This document shows, piece by piece, positions 14,658-37,337 of a stretch of DNA of 64,000 nucleotides. Both the position numbers and the translations under genes were made by a program. Numbering within the stretch: position 1 is the stretch's first letter; each line of letters begins with the position of its first letter. This DNA is from Clavelina lepadiformis (lineage: Eukaryota; Chordata; Ascidiacea; Aplousobranchia; Clavelinidae), in assembly GCF_947623445.1 (NCBI RefSeq), contig NC_135243.1, positions 23,692,479 through 23,756,478 on the forward strand. The letters run 5' to 3'. The notes under the pieces are model-generated. The model did not search any database and was not told the DNA's origin. It was given only the letters and a program-made list of their open reading frames with translations.

Positions 14658-16048
14658 TGTCGTGATGAGGATCCCAATCTCGATTCGCCTGGCTGCACTT
14701 GAAACGCCATATATTGCGCTTATGACGTCATTTGTCAATTAGATACAGTTTAAATTCGTCTTGTGTATTTTACGTAGACCAAATGCATTTTAAATATAAA
14801 GCCATTTTGTAAGTAATAGAGATTTAAGAAATGGTTGTGACGTAAAACAAGTACATTAATGTTACTTAACAATAAGCGTTTTGTTGTCAAAGTAAATAAG
14901 AAAGGTGCTTAAGAAACGTTGGTAATTGATTGATTTTAACATTTAACGCGCGTCAATCTTGAAATATCTCGACGCGTGGATGGAAAATTGCAGATTTCAT
15001 CGCTGTCAAATGTTTGTTATTAATATCTCTAAATGCCATCATCGAAATATTGTAAATTCTAAAACTCTCTCGACCAGATGTCTCGTTTTGCTTTTGTTTA
15101 AACGCGATTTTCGCAAAGAGCAATCACTTTCTTTGTTTCAATGTCTCCGTCCATATGCCAGCCTTCGCATTTGTTTGGTGGTCGTGATTTGGTTGAATGA
15201 AAATTATTCCTTCAAGCAATCTCTGCTCCGGATTTGAAGAAAATTTGTTCGTAAGCACGTCACAATAAACACCGCATTATTACCTCATAAACGTTGATTG
15301 TAATTGCTTTATTTCACCGAACAAGTGTTCAATAAATAACCAGGCCACTCAGCAAACACCACGTCATGCGAGGTATTCGTCATTTGGCACGTTTTAAGCG
15401 GCCGGTCACGTGCGTAGGCGGGAATGTGCAAAATGAAATCTCGAATGTCGCTTTCGAAAAATCTGTCGACGGGAAACTGGGAGAAATCATTTATGGTACC
15501 ACGGCCTTTCATTTATTGACGAAACAAAATCAGATTATTGGAATTATGATACGCGCCGATGAAAAGAAAAAATATTTTTACTTCTTTTATGGCTACGACA
15601 CCCTCGTTTATTACGTAATTGCACACGTCATAATGCATATGATTTTTGTAACTACATTAGAACTAGGTGCAAGATGACAGGAGTTAACTTTTCTAACAGC
15701 TCTCACGAGTCTTTAGTGACGTCATAGAAAGGTAACCGAGTATGTTTCGCCCCATCTATAAAGTTGGGGTTAAAATAGCTTGGGGTGTTTTGGCTCATTT
15801 GGGGTATTTACCCTGGTGGAAGCCTCATTGGGCCCAATCACAACAAGCATAAGAAGAAAGCACTTTAGCGAACTCTGTCTTCGATGCTTGAGTACCGAGG
15901 ACAGTGGATGCGTCGTCGTTTTATTCTGACTTCCCGTCATTCAAAGAACTGTTTATTGCTTCAGGCCCGTCCATTTTTAGATTTTGTCATTTTGGGTTGT
16001 AACGTCATTTGGAAGATTATGCGTAACAACGGACCACTGTACATCAAA
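14658..16048. other. Intergenic interval between two converging genes
   Basis: This is 3' flank of the EF-hand/WD40 gene (+) and of Dbx (-). It has no splice-supported coding sequence. TGACGTCA words occur near 14723 and 15717. A short frame at 15366-15677 has no domain-like content and was not annotated. Confidence 0.5.
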
Positions 16049-19000
16049 TTACAACACGTCATTGGATCGTGACGTAATAACTTCTGCCATATTGTCTTTA
16101 CCAGTCGATGAAGCAGCAGCATCCGTGTTCGAATCAAAAGATGACGGCAATTTGACGTCATATTCATCGGAAGTTGGAGGGCATTGTGGCTCTTTGCTGC
16201 TTGCTGAGAGGATGTGACGTTCTTTTGAGTTCCTCCATTTCATTCGTCGATTCTGGAACCAGATCTTAACCTGGGACAAATAGCGCGAGTTAGTGACGTA
16301 ACAAACAATCGGGTTCGGTCGTTGTGGGTCTTAGCTTCACCAACTTCCGTATTTTACGCTCAATAACGGCTATATATGGAACAACATGAGTATATAGAAG
16401 GCTGAGCACAACATTTTAGCTGTTATATTGAATGAATTTTATCAAACACTTTCAACATATTGGTCAAACACTCCTTTATCCGCGCAAAACAAAGGGAAGT
16501 GAAGAGTGCGCGCGATTTACAATCGATACTAACAAACATCTCAACCTGAACCGGTGTCGGTATAAGTCCTTGCCTGGGAATCTTTGAGACCCAATTTTCC
16601 AGCCAGTCTCTTGCGGTCCGGCTTGCCGATGTACTTCTGCTGTTGAAACATCTTCTCCAGGCTCTTTCTCTGATGATCAGAGAAGACCGCTCTGCGTAGC
16701 ATCCCTCTCCTGCTCTTACTTTGGGCTGATCCCGGGATCCACGGCATGATTGGAAGTTGTAAGTCCGCAGGAGGAAAGTGACCGGCACCTGCTGAAAATT
16801 GAAGTTGAACTTGACAGCTTTTAGGGCTTTTATGACTTCACAATTCTTACCTAGGAAATCATTGTGAGCGAATAATCGTGGGTATGGTTGACGTAACAAC
16901 GTCGGCTGCATAGTATTGGATGAAACTGTCGACTGATTGTGATAGGTTGACGATGATTGGTTGTCTTTGTCGTATGTAAACAACAAACGTCACAAACAAA
17001 AGCAACTAAACGTCACAGACGATTTAACCAAAAATACAAAGTAGAAATGACATAACGCGAGTTATTGTCAAAGTTGCCAAAAAATCGAAAAAAGCGAGCA
17101 ATAAAAAGCAAAAAATCGCCAGCATGAAGCTGACCTTTGACCTCAGGTAACAGCAGAGTCATTATTTAGTAACAATACTCTTGCTTTGACAAAGGCAGTA
17201 ATGGACCAAGCAGGATTATTTCTACTCAAAAGTCACGGTTACAATGACGGCGTCGACATCGCAGCGAGAAAATTAATTGGCCGTGTAGCGGTGATGCTCG
17301 GTTCTGTCACATAATAATTAATCTCTGTCACGTAATAATCTCTCTTCATTTATTTTAGGAAATTCTACGCAGCTATGCGGCTAGAAGGGAAATTACGTAA
17401 TAGAGGGTCGCTATTTGCAAGACAATGCATAGTAGGCAGAGTAATGAAGTATAATCTTGCCGGTTGCAGCAATGTCAAGTTGATTTTACATTTTTTGACG
17501 TTTGTTCAAACTCGTGGCTTCGTTCTTCATCTCTTCTTTATTTTAAAACGCTGAATTACATTGTTACGCAATAAATGAATAATCTACGTTATCACAATTC
17601 GGTTTTTGAATGTTGGCAAATAAGAGATCGAAGTCAAACTTTGCAAGGAATGAAGGAACGATTTTGTCAACCGCGGGATCACGACAGACAAAGACGACCT
17701 GGACTGCAAGCAAGCTATGAATAGGAAGCAAACAAATTGTCGACATTCCTGCAACTAATCGTTCTCGAATAAGACTTTTATTAGATCAGATAAATCCAAG
17801 ATCAAAGATTTTCTTTTTCTAGATTTCGCGATATTAATGTTGAAGTTAGGTTCCACGAACCGACGATATTTCGCGCCCACAGAGATAACATGGAGTTAGG
17901 GCAAATGTCACTATGTTTGCACAAAGTCTATTGTGTTGTCATAATCACACCTATTACAGAATAAACGTGTAATCTTTAACTGAGGTAAATTTTGCTTCTT
18001 AGATATGTAAAAACAAATTAGTTTTCGAAATCTATTTTTAAATTATTGTTAAAAATACTTCAGAGAAGTAATAAGGCGGTTAAATATCTTTTAAAATAAA
18101 GTTTAGTTGAAACTGTTTCCTCCTGCTGAGTTTACGAAGTCCTTTGATACATCAGACAAACTTCTTTCAATACATCTCGTCTTTGATTCCGGTTTAGAAC
18201 ATTTATTGAACGCTGTAATGGCTTTTTTCATACAAAATTGCCTTATAAAAACGGATATTACGCTTTATTTGCGCGGGTTCGCTATAGGTTACAGTGAATT
18301 TCTTCAACGAAACGCCTTTTCAATACTCCTTTGATCTATTATTACGAAAGCAATATCGTCATTGTTCGCTCACAAAGTATTGTGCTTGCTTCTAGCACTT
18401 TTCCAAGTTCAGTATAAGTTGTCATTATTAAAGGGATTTTACGGATTTCTTGTTGATTTAAGAATAAGGAAACTTCAATCACCTCAGAAAAAACATCAAA
18501 TAAGTTGCTTATCACAATATAGCAGCGTCAGCGTCATCTTCCATAGTTTCACAAAAGAAAAATTTCTTAAAAGTTTTGGTTTCAAGCATATTTATAAAGA
18601 TGCTTACACCATGGAATATCAGGTATTTCACCAAATACTATTTATTTATCTTTTTAGCTTGCTCTAATACAAATAAGAATGGCGTGTTATAGCGTATTGG
18701 CGCTACATTTCGGTTGAAATTGTTGCATAAACTCCACCAAGTCAATATTTCGTTACAAAATACTAAATTTAAAGCAAAAAGTTATTTTTCTTCAAAATCC
18801 GAGCAACCTCAAAACATATTCTCCCTGCTGAAGCTTCCAGGCTACCACAGGCGTCCTAATGATTGTCAACTCATATTTTAATAAAAAAAATTGAGCATAA
18901 ATCAAATAAAGAAAGACTGAGTTGCTGAGTATAAGTTATATTAATATAAGTAAGTTAAAGAAGTCATATAAATAGGTTATATTACTTGCAGTTAACTTGC

Positions 19001-19757
19001 AAATGACTAATTCACTTGTAAATCATTTGCAGTAAATCGCTCGAAAAGAACGGCAATACACACCGGTAAATTATAGGACACCTAACAACCTACCTCGGTG
19101 TTTGTTTGTCTGACCGCTTGGCGACAAAATGGCGCGCACACCGAACTTTAAATAAGGAGGATTATCCGGGCCGGACTTCTCCGAACTTTTCTTTTCCGGA
19201 CCCGAAGATGTGCAAGAAATATTTTGGGATGCATAATCTTTACCAGGACTCCCCTCGGACGACGTGACGTCAGAGATTACGTAATGATCGTTTATTTTTC
19301 GGTGAGATTCACTTGGTTTGATCTCTTCGTCAAACCCATCAGTAGTCCTGTTGGTGACGTCAATGGTCGGTAGACTTTCAGATTTTGGTAGATCTTCATT
19401 ATCTGAGGCATGTTTTAAAACATTTTGCGCAAGAACTAAATTTGTGACGCCACTGTTGCCATACGTCACGTGGGGATTGTGACGGTGTTCCGTGAAGTTT
19501 ACTAAAGGTTCGTTGTAATCTCTAGAAGACCTTCTTAGGTAATCAATTGCAAATTGATTGTACTGCAGGGACATCGGCACATACGCAATATTTAAGCCGA
19601 CTTGAGAAGGTGGCCAGGTCGGCAGAAATGCGGAATTCCATCGATGTAACATCAAGGCGGTTACCTCCGGCGGTGCCAATGATTCGCATCCTAACTCAGC
19701 CGGCAGCTCATAGCAAGGAGCCGCACGCGTAACTGGCCGTAGCATACCGGGCAACAT
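16049..19757 (-). CDS. Dbx: Dbx-class homeodomain transcription factor
   Basis: The coding exons are 19757-19094, 16964-16851, 16788-16574 and 16270-16049, predicting 404 aa. The homeodomain covers about residues 288-347: it starts RGMLRRAVFSD, and helix 3 reads QVKIWFQNRRMKWRNSKER with W48, F49, Q50, N51 and R53 present. This RGMLRRAVFSD...KYIGKPDR...GLKDSQ sequence is diagnostic for Dbx. An LKFGVRAIL segment near the end of exon 1 resembles the conserved Dbx N-terminal (eh1-like) repressor motif. Translation is taken from the ATG at 19757. Dbx proteins are nuclear repressors that pattern interneuron progenitors. The intron between homeodomain positions 44 and 45 has a GC donor (CAG|GCAAGG at 16573) and a normal AG acceptor. 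The acceptor of exon 2 has a weak pyrimidine tract but is the only in-phase option. Confidence 0.9.
16965..19093 (-). other. Large first intron of Dbx
   Basis: This 2.1-kb AT-rich intron is by far the largest in the gene. Short open frames on both strands (for example 18107-18334 and 18362-18667) have no recognisable domains. Long introns of developmental regulators often carry enhancers, but no specific site can be supported here. Confidence 0.5.
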
Positions 19758-20877
19758 TTTCAATTATCATTTAAACTTAATGAAAACAATTTAGCAAAAA
19801 AGCAGTCTCTAATTCATTATGCTGTTAAATACGGGGCCTTGGAACGTTGCTGCTGTTTCTTCCTAGACAATATCTTTTCAGAGAACCATTTTCCTACTGC
19901 CTCCGAGTCGATACGAAATTGCCTTTTATGACTTCATAATAATGTGCTTGATCTCTAGACAAACAATAGCTTCAGTCGCTGATCCAGTTTTCTTTTATTT
20001 GCTCAAGAGCATGCGGCATTTGGTTTGTGGGTAGAATGGATGAGCGGAAAGGAGAGAGAATGTTTTTTTTCCCCCGCCAGCAATTCAATTGAATAGGAGA
20101 ACGATTATCGACATTATAAGCACAAGCGACAGTAAGTTCAAAGTTTTGTACCATAAGGTCAATTTCTAGTTAGTTAGCTAGTTATTATTACCGGTGATTA
20201 ACAAGTTCGTTATTAATAATAACACTAAAGCGACAATATGATTGAAAGAATAACATTGGTGGTAAGAACGGGTGACAAACGGAAAGAAACCCAACTACAG
20301 TATAAAAAACAGTCTTTATGTGATTACAGCAGGCATGCACAACAACGAAAAGGTTTCGCGGGCCGTATGTTGTGCATGCCTGGATTACAGTATTCTCACG
20401 CAACAAATTATGATGACGTTGATGGGGTTCCTGATCCTAATTTCTACCAATTACATTTTGTTGTAGACGTTCCTTTTATCTTCTTTTCATTTTCATTTGA
20501 GTCAGCGCACACGTGATCAATTAAGTGGGTGTTGCAGTGGTCTATTGTTGCCACCGTTTAGCTTGTTACGTCACCAAAGGAAATTACTGCACAAGTAGAA
20601 ACGTTTTTCAGTGAACCAAACAGTTTCAGTTCTAAGTTGCTGTAGTAAGTGATCGAGCGCCACGATAAATTGATAGTAAATGATATGAGAGAGACGATCT
20701 ACTGTACTTGTTACTTGCAATACCAGGAAAAGCTTGTCTGATCAGAAAGTCTATCTATTGCTTTGCATGTTGATATTTGTAGACAGCAGCATAATAAATA
20801 AATTTGTAAATGCTGAATAAAGTGGAAGTGGATGTTATGTAAATATTGGAGACCAAGTCTGACGTTAAGCTGAGTCC
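19758..20877. other. Divergent intergenic region, Dbx / adhesion GPCR
   Basis: This 1.1-kb stretch separates two divergently oriented start codons, so it must hold 5' ends and regulatory DNA of both genes. It contains the 53-bp miniature inverted-repeat element at 20330-20382. No coding exon is supported. Confidence 0.5.
20330..20382. mobile_element. Miniature inverted-repeat element (53 bp), hAT-like
   Basis: There are perfect 15-bp terminal inverted repeats: CAGGCATGCACAACA at 20330-20344 and its complement at 20368-20382. They enclose a 23-bp centre. The element is flanked by identical 8-bp direct repeats, GATTACAG, at 20322-20329 and 20383-20390. An 8-bp target duplication and a CAGG-type end are typical of hAT transposons. 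The element is far too short to encode anything and could be an extreme MITE or an internally deleted remnant. Confidence 0.65.
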
Positions 20878-23679
20878 ATGACAATGCGTATAATCAAAAG
20901 TTCGTCATTGAGACTTCTCCGCTCATTTCTTTCCATTCTATCCTGGGGAGTCATTCACCACGCAGGTTCGAAACTGTCCCTTTTCTGTCGAAGAAGACTT
21001 CTTTATTTATTATGATGTCACAATACTTGTTTTGTTTCTTAACAATAAATTATCATAGCGGACGCTGTCAACCTTTCAAGTTGCAAATCAAGACAATTAC
21101 CTCAAAGTGTGCTGTGTGTCAATACAAGTGACCTCATAAACATAACGCAGGTGTGTCTTGGAAGCAGAACCGCGATCACGTGAGTTTAATATTGGTCTAT
21201 GACATCATAAGCGATTTGCAAATAAAGCTTACAAACGTCTTAAACGTGGCGATTAGAACTATATACCAGGTTGGGTACAAAATTCTAGTAACTCGTTGTT
21301 TAACACGACTCAGCTCCGTTTCGTTTGTCCCTGTAGTTGTTGTTCACATGACGACTGTTATCCCTCAAGTAGCGAGACTCTTCCACAATTACGACACAAA
21401 TGCGAGGGGAAACGGGAATGCTTTTTCGAAGCTCCAGGAAGTACAGAAGTGTACGAATGCAAATTTGTATTCTGGGAGTGTGTGGCACCAGACCAGGTCA
21501 TTAGAACACAAGGTAATCTTGAAACTTTTAAAACCAGTTTGACCTATTTTTCGCTTCATGTTGATCATGACCGTGAAACATGTCGGTTTATTCGCACGGT
21601 TTGTTCACGAAGTTTATTTAAACACGGTTTATTCGCGAAGTCCACCATTGTTGCTTTTTCTTCAACAGAATTTAACTCAAGTGCATTGGTCAAGGACATT
21701 GACGGTAAACTAAACACTCTTATTACGACGTCATCACAAAACCTTTCCAACATCACAATAGAGCTAATGACGTTGGAAGATTTGCTGGGAAAACTTTTTG
21801 CAAAGAATTCCCGAGGAAATGAAGAATTGTGGAAAAATGGAGAAAATTTTGCGGCTCGTGCAAAGTTAATAAATCTGACCAACCCGCACGATCGAACTAT
21901 CTCATTGAAGGAAACCACTGTTACGTTTCACGCGCGTCATAATTCAATCTATGACGCAACACAAGCTGTTGTTCAAGCTTCCGAGTTTCAGCTTCCGGTG
22001 GATTTAATGAAACAATTTATTCCCATGACGTCTACTGACGAAACGATTGATAAGCGAATACTTTTACTTCCCAAAAGCGGAAGTTACGTAAGCGTGTTTA
22101 ATGTTCATTCGGGGAAATGTGACGTCAACCCGTTTAACGTGGACTTGACCTTTCCATTTAACCTTGAAAATGTCTTGTCACAAACCACCTTGACCTTGGG
22201 TTATAATCGGACAGAAACAATGCAAGGCCGCTCTGTGATTAGGGAAATTACCGCGAGGTGCTTTTTTCTCGATTTCACGCTGGGAAGATTCTCTGACGTA
22301 GGATGTGACGTAATAATGAGGGAAAACAAGGGCGAGGTGGGGTGCAGATGCAATCACACAACAATCTTCACCATTCTTCTGTCTATCTCCAGCACAGATG
22401 TCCCGCACAAAGTACAGGTCGAAATTATTTCGTCATAATCACCCTTCTTTGGGACTAGATTAAAATATACGGAGAAAAAATTCCATCTTATCATCGATGT
22501 TTGCTTTTCATCGCTGATTTTGTCAACATTTTCACCGATTCTTCTGCTGGTAGATTACGTCATTCGTGACCCAGTCGATATCTGTGTTGTCGCTTATTGT
22601 CACACTGATTGTGCTGCTCATCGTAAGGAAAAGAATCAAGGGCGATCGAATAGTTGTGCAAATTAACCTCACACTTGCGTTGTTGCTCCTTCACACGATG
22701 GCGCTGTTTCATGACGTGGCATTGCGTAATTGGCGAGCTTGTGAAATGATCACTGTCGTCACCCATTGGATGCTTCTAGCTTCAGGTAACGCCTTTTAAT
22801 GCTTTGTGTAACAAACATACTACGTACTAATCGCTGAAGTATGACGTAACAGGAGGTTGGATGATGATGGAAGGATTATTCTTGCATCTGATGACGTCAT
22901 CAAAAGCTTTGCGATTTTCCTCAAGAAATCGCAAAAAGCTTCTTGCAATGAGCTACCTGATTGGCTGGATTATTCCTGCCGTCATTGTCCTATTAGCTGC
23001 CTGCATAGGATTCTATTATGACGTATATATGGACGTGACCAAGTTGCGTAAACTGTACCCAAATGTTTCTAAAAATTATCCTATGTACGACTATTGCTGG
23101 TTGAATGGGGATTCTGGAGTGCGGCTTGTGGCTCTCTGCCCCCTCGCTTTAGTGTGGGGCTTCAATTCAATCATCGCCATCAAAACAGCGATCACCGTCG
23201 CAAAACTAACCAATCGAGGAAAACAGCTAAAATCACGTGACCCGCAGAAGGGTCTCGATTCGGGGATGTTGGTTTCAGGGTTGAAGACGGTCACTCTTTT
23301 ATTACCCACCCTGGGACTTGCCTGGATTTTCGCATTTCATGCAGGTTAGTGACGTAATAATTCAAAATTGAGCTTTGTTTACCCAACAATTGCCTTATGT
23401 CGTCAATGAGGAAACAACATGACCCTTACACTGAGTTGAAAGTATTTGTTCCGTTTCATGGAATCTAGAATTCTTGATTCGAACCCGGCTTATATTTATG
23501 CAGGAGATGGGGAAAGCGACACTTCTCTGGTTTTTCTTTATTTAAACGCAATATTCAATGGTCTTCAAGGATTCTTTGTCTTTTTGATCTACTGCGCTGT
23601 TAGCGGCGACGTCAAAACTGCTTTGTCACACGCTAGAAAGCAGCAAAGAGCAAAAAGCAATCAGTTTGCCCTCACTTGA
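20878..23679 (+). CDS. Adhesion G protein-coupled receptor with lectin-like N-terminus
   Basis: The exons are 20878-20965, 21059-21179, 21289-21512, 21669-22417, 22575-22785, 22853-23344 and 23504-23679, predicting 686 aa. Exon 1 encodes a signal peptide with a hydrophobic core after basic residues. Exons 2-3 resemble a rhamnose-binding (SUEL/Gal_Lectin) domain: LPQSVLCVNTSDLINITQ, then CEGKREC and a YECKFVFWEC end, as in latrophilins. A GAIN-like region follows and ends in a GPS motif, GCRCNHTTIFTILL, where the usual HL^T is HT^T. Seven membrane segments follow, with typical family-B2 signatures such as WMMMEGLFLHL in TM3 and LNAIFNGLQGFFVFLIYC in TM7. The cytoplasmic tail is very short (about 25 aa). 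The intron 21513-21668 is stop-free and in frame, so retention is possible. The ligand is unknown. Confidence 0.85.
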
Positions 23680-25107
23680 ACCAGATGACAAAGACATCTT
23701 ATAAACAAAATTGCGCATGATGTAGCTTGTTTTGGAAAATAGCAACAGAGTTTTGTCTTCAAGTAATAAACATTTTATTATGACTTTTTTGCTGTGACGT
23801 TATGTTTGAAAGCAAAAACTTTCTTTGAGCTAGTTTTTAAATTATTTTATATTTGGCTTTAACATGTGATTGCTTGTTGCTGTAGTTTTTGCAAAACGGG
23901 ATCGTTCAGGCCTTGCGTTGATGATTTTTATGGTTTAATTAAATTAATTTGCTTCAAAACCTTGGAAATATTAATAATAGAAAACAAACCAAAGTGTTTA
24001 CTGTATTACTGTTTGTTATTATTATATTATACTATTTTATTTTTAGTTATTTTATTTGGAATCGATTTTTTTTCAATAAAAAAAATTTCAACGAAAAACA
24101 AAATTAAAAAAACTACAAAATAAAATCGAGTTTTTTGAAACGTTTGTCACGGGATTATTTTTATACACCGTTTTTATATCCATCACGTTATACACCGTTT
24201 TTATATCCATCACGTTATACACCGTTTTTATATCCATCACGTTATACACCGTTTTTATTCGCATTGTATTGTCTTTATATGCATGTTCACGATATGCCGT
24301 GTTTTACTTGTTTATACTCGTGACGTCTCACATCGTTAGCCCGAGGGCCCAATTAGTAATGTATTTAGCGTCCCACGGGGAACCCTTAGTCGCGTGGAAT
24401 TTGTTTTGTGGGAATGTTGCGCTCGGCTGTGTGGTGCTGAGCTAGTGTAAAATCAGTCTACGTTTGGTTTTAATAAAGAGAAGACCTTTGTTTTTATCTA
24501 AGGAAGACTCGTAAAAATAAGAGTCTGGCTAATTGACTAGCCGTTAAAGCGGGGAGCTTACCTGGTCAGAAAAAGTTTGGTTACACGTTAACACAACTTT
24601 AACGACTTTTAATAACAGAACAGCTGAAGACATTTCAATAAACGCAAGAATCACACGTCACATTGCAAAAAGTTGTGACGTCACTGAGAAAACGAATAAT
24701 AACAAAGAGATGAAAAAGTTCATTTCAAACTGTTTGTCGATGAAGAAAGTTCAATATGTTTGTCAACAAAAAGGATGAAAAGAAGAAAAAAAACTTGAAA
24801 AAGGAATTAATATATTTAAACAACCATTTTCTGAATTTTGAATTCTTCTGAAATTTTTTTTCATGTTTGAGGGTTCATTTCAGAATAGATGGTTGATAAG
24901 TCAGCTGGTTGACAAAGTGCAATAAATTTATCAAGAAAAATACAAACCAACACTAAAAGCGAAAGAAAACATTTAAATTTGAACATGGATGAAATGGGAT
25001 TCCTGGTTGTTTGCTTAAACCAAGGTTAGACCTTCCGTCGTGTTGACACTCAAAAGCTCCCAGTTTGACCGACAACCGCTCCAAGTGTTTTTACAAAGAA
25101 GAACCTT
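23680..25107. other. AT-rich intergenic interval with a tandem repeat
   Basis: This holds the 3' flank of the adhesion GPCR, with an AATAAA near 23765 as a plausible polyadenylation signal. A 27-bp tandem repeat follows at 24164-24262. A GC-richer, non-coding block lies at about 24320-24600. No gene is supported. Confidence 0.5.
24164..24262. repeat. 27-bp tandem repeat, about 3.7 copies
   Basis: The unit begins TACACCGTTTTTATATCCA and ends TCACGTTA. Three essentially perfect copies start at 24164, 24191 and 24218, and a partial fourth starts at 24245. The period is a multiple of three, so one frame reads a repeating nonapeptide, but nothing else suggests it is translated. Confidence 0.9.
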
Positions 25108-25831
25108 TTACATTTCAACTCTCTCACTTTGCTTGTCGCTGATGCAATTTGCGATGAGAGCCATGGCACCGGCTAAGATGGAAAGTACGAAACCGAGCCA
25201 CGCCAGTATGAGTCCGAAACCGTACGGGAGAAGCAATACGGCGCTAGATGGCAGCAAACAAGACACCCCGTTCGCTTGAAAGACGACGCAGCCAATCAGG
25301 GAGAAGATACCTGAACACGTGATTACAGGGGAAACGTTGGGGTAAAATTTTACTTTTTTGATAGTTTTACACAAAATTCCAGAAGTTAGCTTAGACGTAC
25401 CTGAAGCAATGATAAGAATGGCGGCTAACCATCTCAGTTTAATTCCGACCTTATCGTCCTGCCAGAAAAATCCAACCGTGTAGATTATGACGGCAGAATA
25501 CATCACAATATCTGCCATTATGACGAACGCTCTGACGGCGTCCAGCCATGCGGAACCGCACTGGGCCAAGTCAGTGGCTGATATGATGTCATGAAAGAAG
25601 TTTAAAACATTGCAAGCCAATCAAAAGCGATCACGTCACAATATAGATCTTACCAGGGTCTAGTTGTGTGCAACCAGCCGAGTTGCATTTGTAGAATAAC
25701 CCGTAGGTGCCTGCAGCGAGTGTACGAAGCCAGGTGTCGGAGGAAAGTGCAACTGAGTTCAGAATAGCGGCCAGGATCGAGAACACAAACACCGAAATCT
25801 GAATTTTCTGTCCCCTGCTTAATTTCAACAT
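25108..25831 (-). CDS. Claudin/PMP22-like four-transmembrane protein
   Basis: The exons are 25831-25654, 25577-25401 and 25310-25108, predicting 185 aa, with both introns in phase 1. The first hydrophobic segment starts near residue 10, and three more follow at roughly 75-95, 105-125 and 145-170. The first extracellular loop has the claudin-family layout: W (SSDTWL), then GLFYKCNSAGC, comparable to the W-GLW-C-C signature, although GLW is replaced by GLF. Claudins and their PMP22/EMP relatives are plasma-membrane proteins acting in junctions or membrane organisation. The exact subfamily cannot be decided. The gene has a paralogue with the same exon design at 40852-41597. Confidence 0.75.
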
Positions 25832-26452
25832 TCTTGATAAAGACCTGCTGCTAGGAATTAAGTAATCGCCTGTTTCTAACGTTATCTGCGAAAGTTCAAA
25901 GTGACAGTAAAAGATCGGACGGCGGTTATTTGTGACAAGACTTTCTACACTGTTTCTAAACGCTTACGTCTACTCCTCTTACTTATATAGCCTGACACTG
26001 ACAAGGAAATGTTGCAACAACTCCATATTTATGCCCTGGAGTGAACCCAGGCCGCACAATGCTGTCTCGTCACCTGACACCACGCACTAATGCTCGATTG
26101 TGCTCTAACATGGCGCAATGAACAAAATGGTCTGTCGAATGACGTCATAATGGAGAAAAAGAGAAGTTGTTGTCAGATTGGACGATTGTGCCAAGACAAA
26201 GGGCATTGTTCGTTCATAAAAGAGATGATTGACAAAGCGCAAAAGTTGAACGAAAACAAGAGAGAATATTTAAAATTTATTGCCAGCAAATAGTTCAACG
26301 ACGATTTTAACAACACGCGATGTCTTCTGCTACTCGTATTGTTACGTCATCGCTCGCACGGCTCTTCAACTTCTTGTTACGTCACAAGATGTCATACAAC
26401 GCCATATGGAGGCTGTTACGTCATAATCCACCTGGTGGGTTCGATGTCGTCA
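25832..26452. other. Short intergenic interval with an unassigned small ORF
   Basis: This lies between the tetraspan start and the DHX38 stop. An ATG frame at 26090-26293 (67 codons, Cys- and Lys-rich) is open on the plus strand but has no recognisable domain and overlaps the likely DHX38 3' UTR. It contains TGACGTCA near 26141. I do not call it a gene. Confidence 0.35.

Positions 26453-37337
<10,885 letters not shown>

Noticed and set aside
15366-15677. 103-codon plus-strand frame between the WD40 gene and Dbx
   Set aside because: No recognisable motif and no splice-consistent neighbours; it lies in 3' flanking DNA.
21153-21542. 129-codon frame overlapping the adhesion GPCR
   Set aside because: It is a shadow of the receptor exons in another frame and runs through an intron.
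24135-24323. Frame reading a repeated nonapeptide (YTPFLYPSR)
   Set aside because: It is produced by the 27-bp tandem repeat having a period divisible by three; no start context or other gene evidence.
24550-24575. U1 snRNA-like GCTTACCTGG word
   Set aside because: The match does not extend beyond the donor-complementary core, and no U1 body follows.
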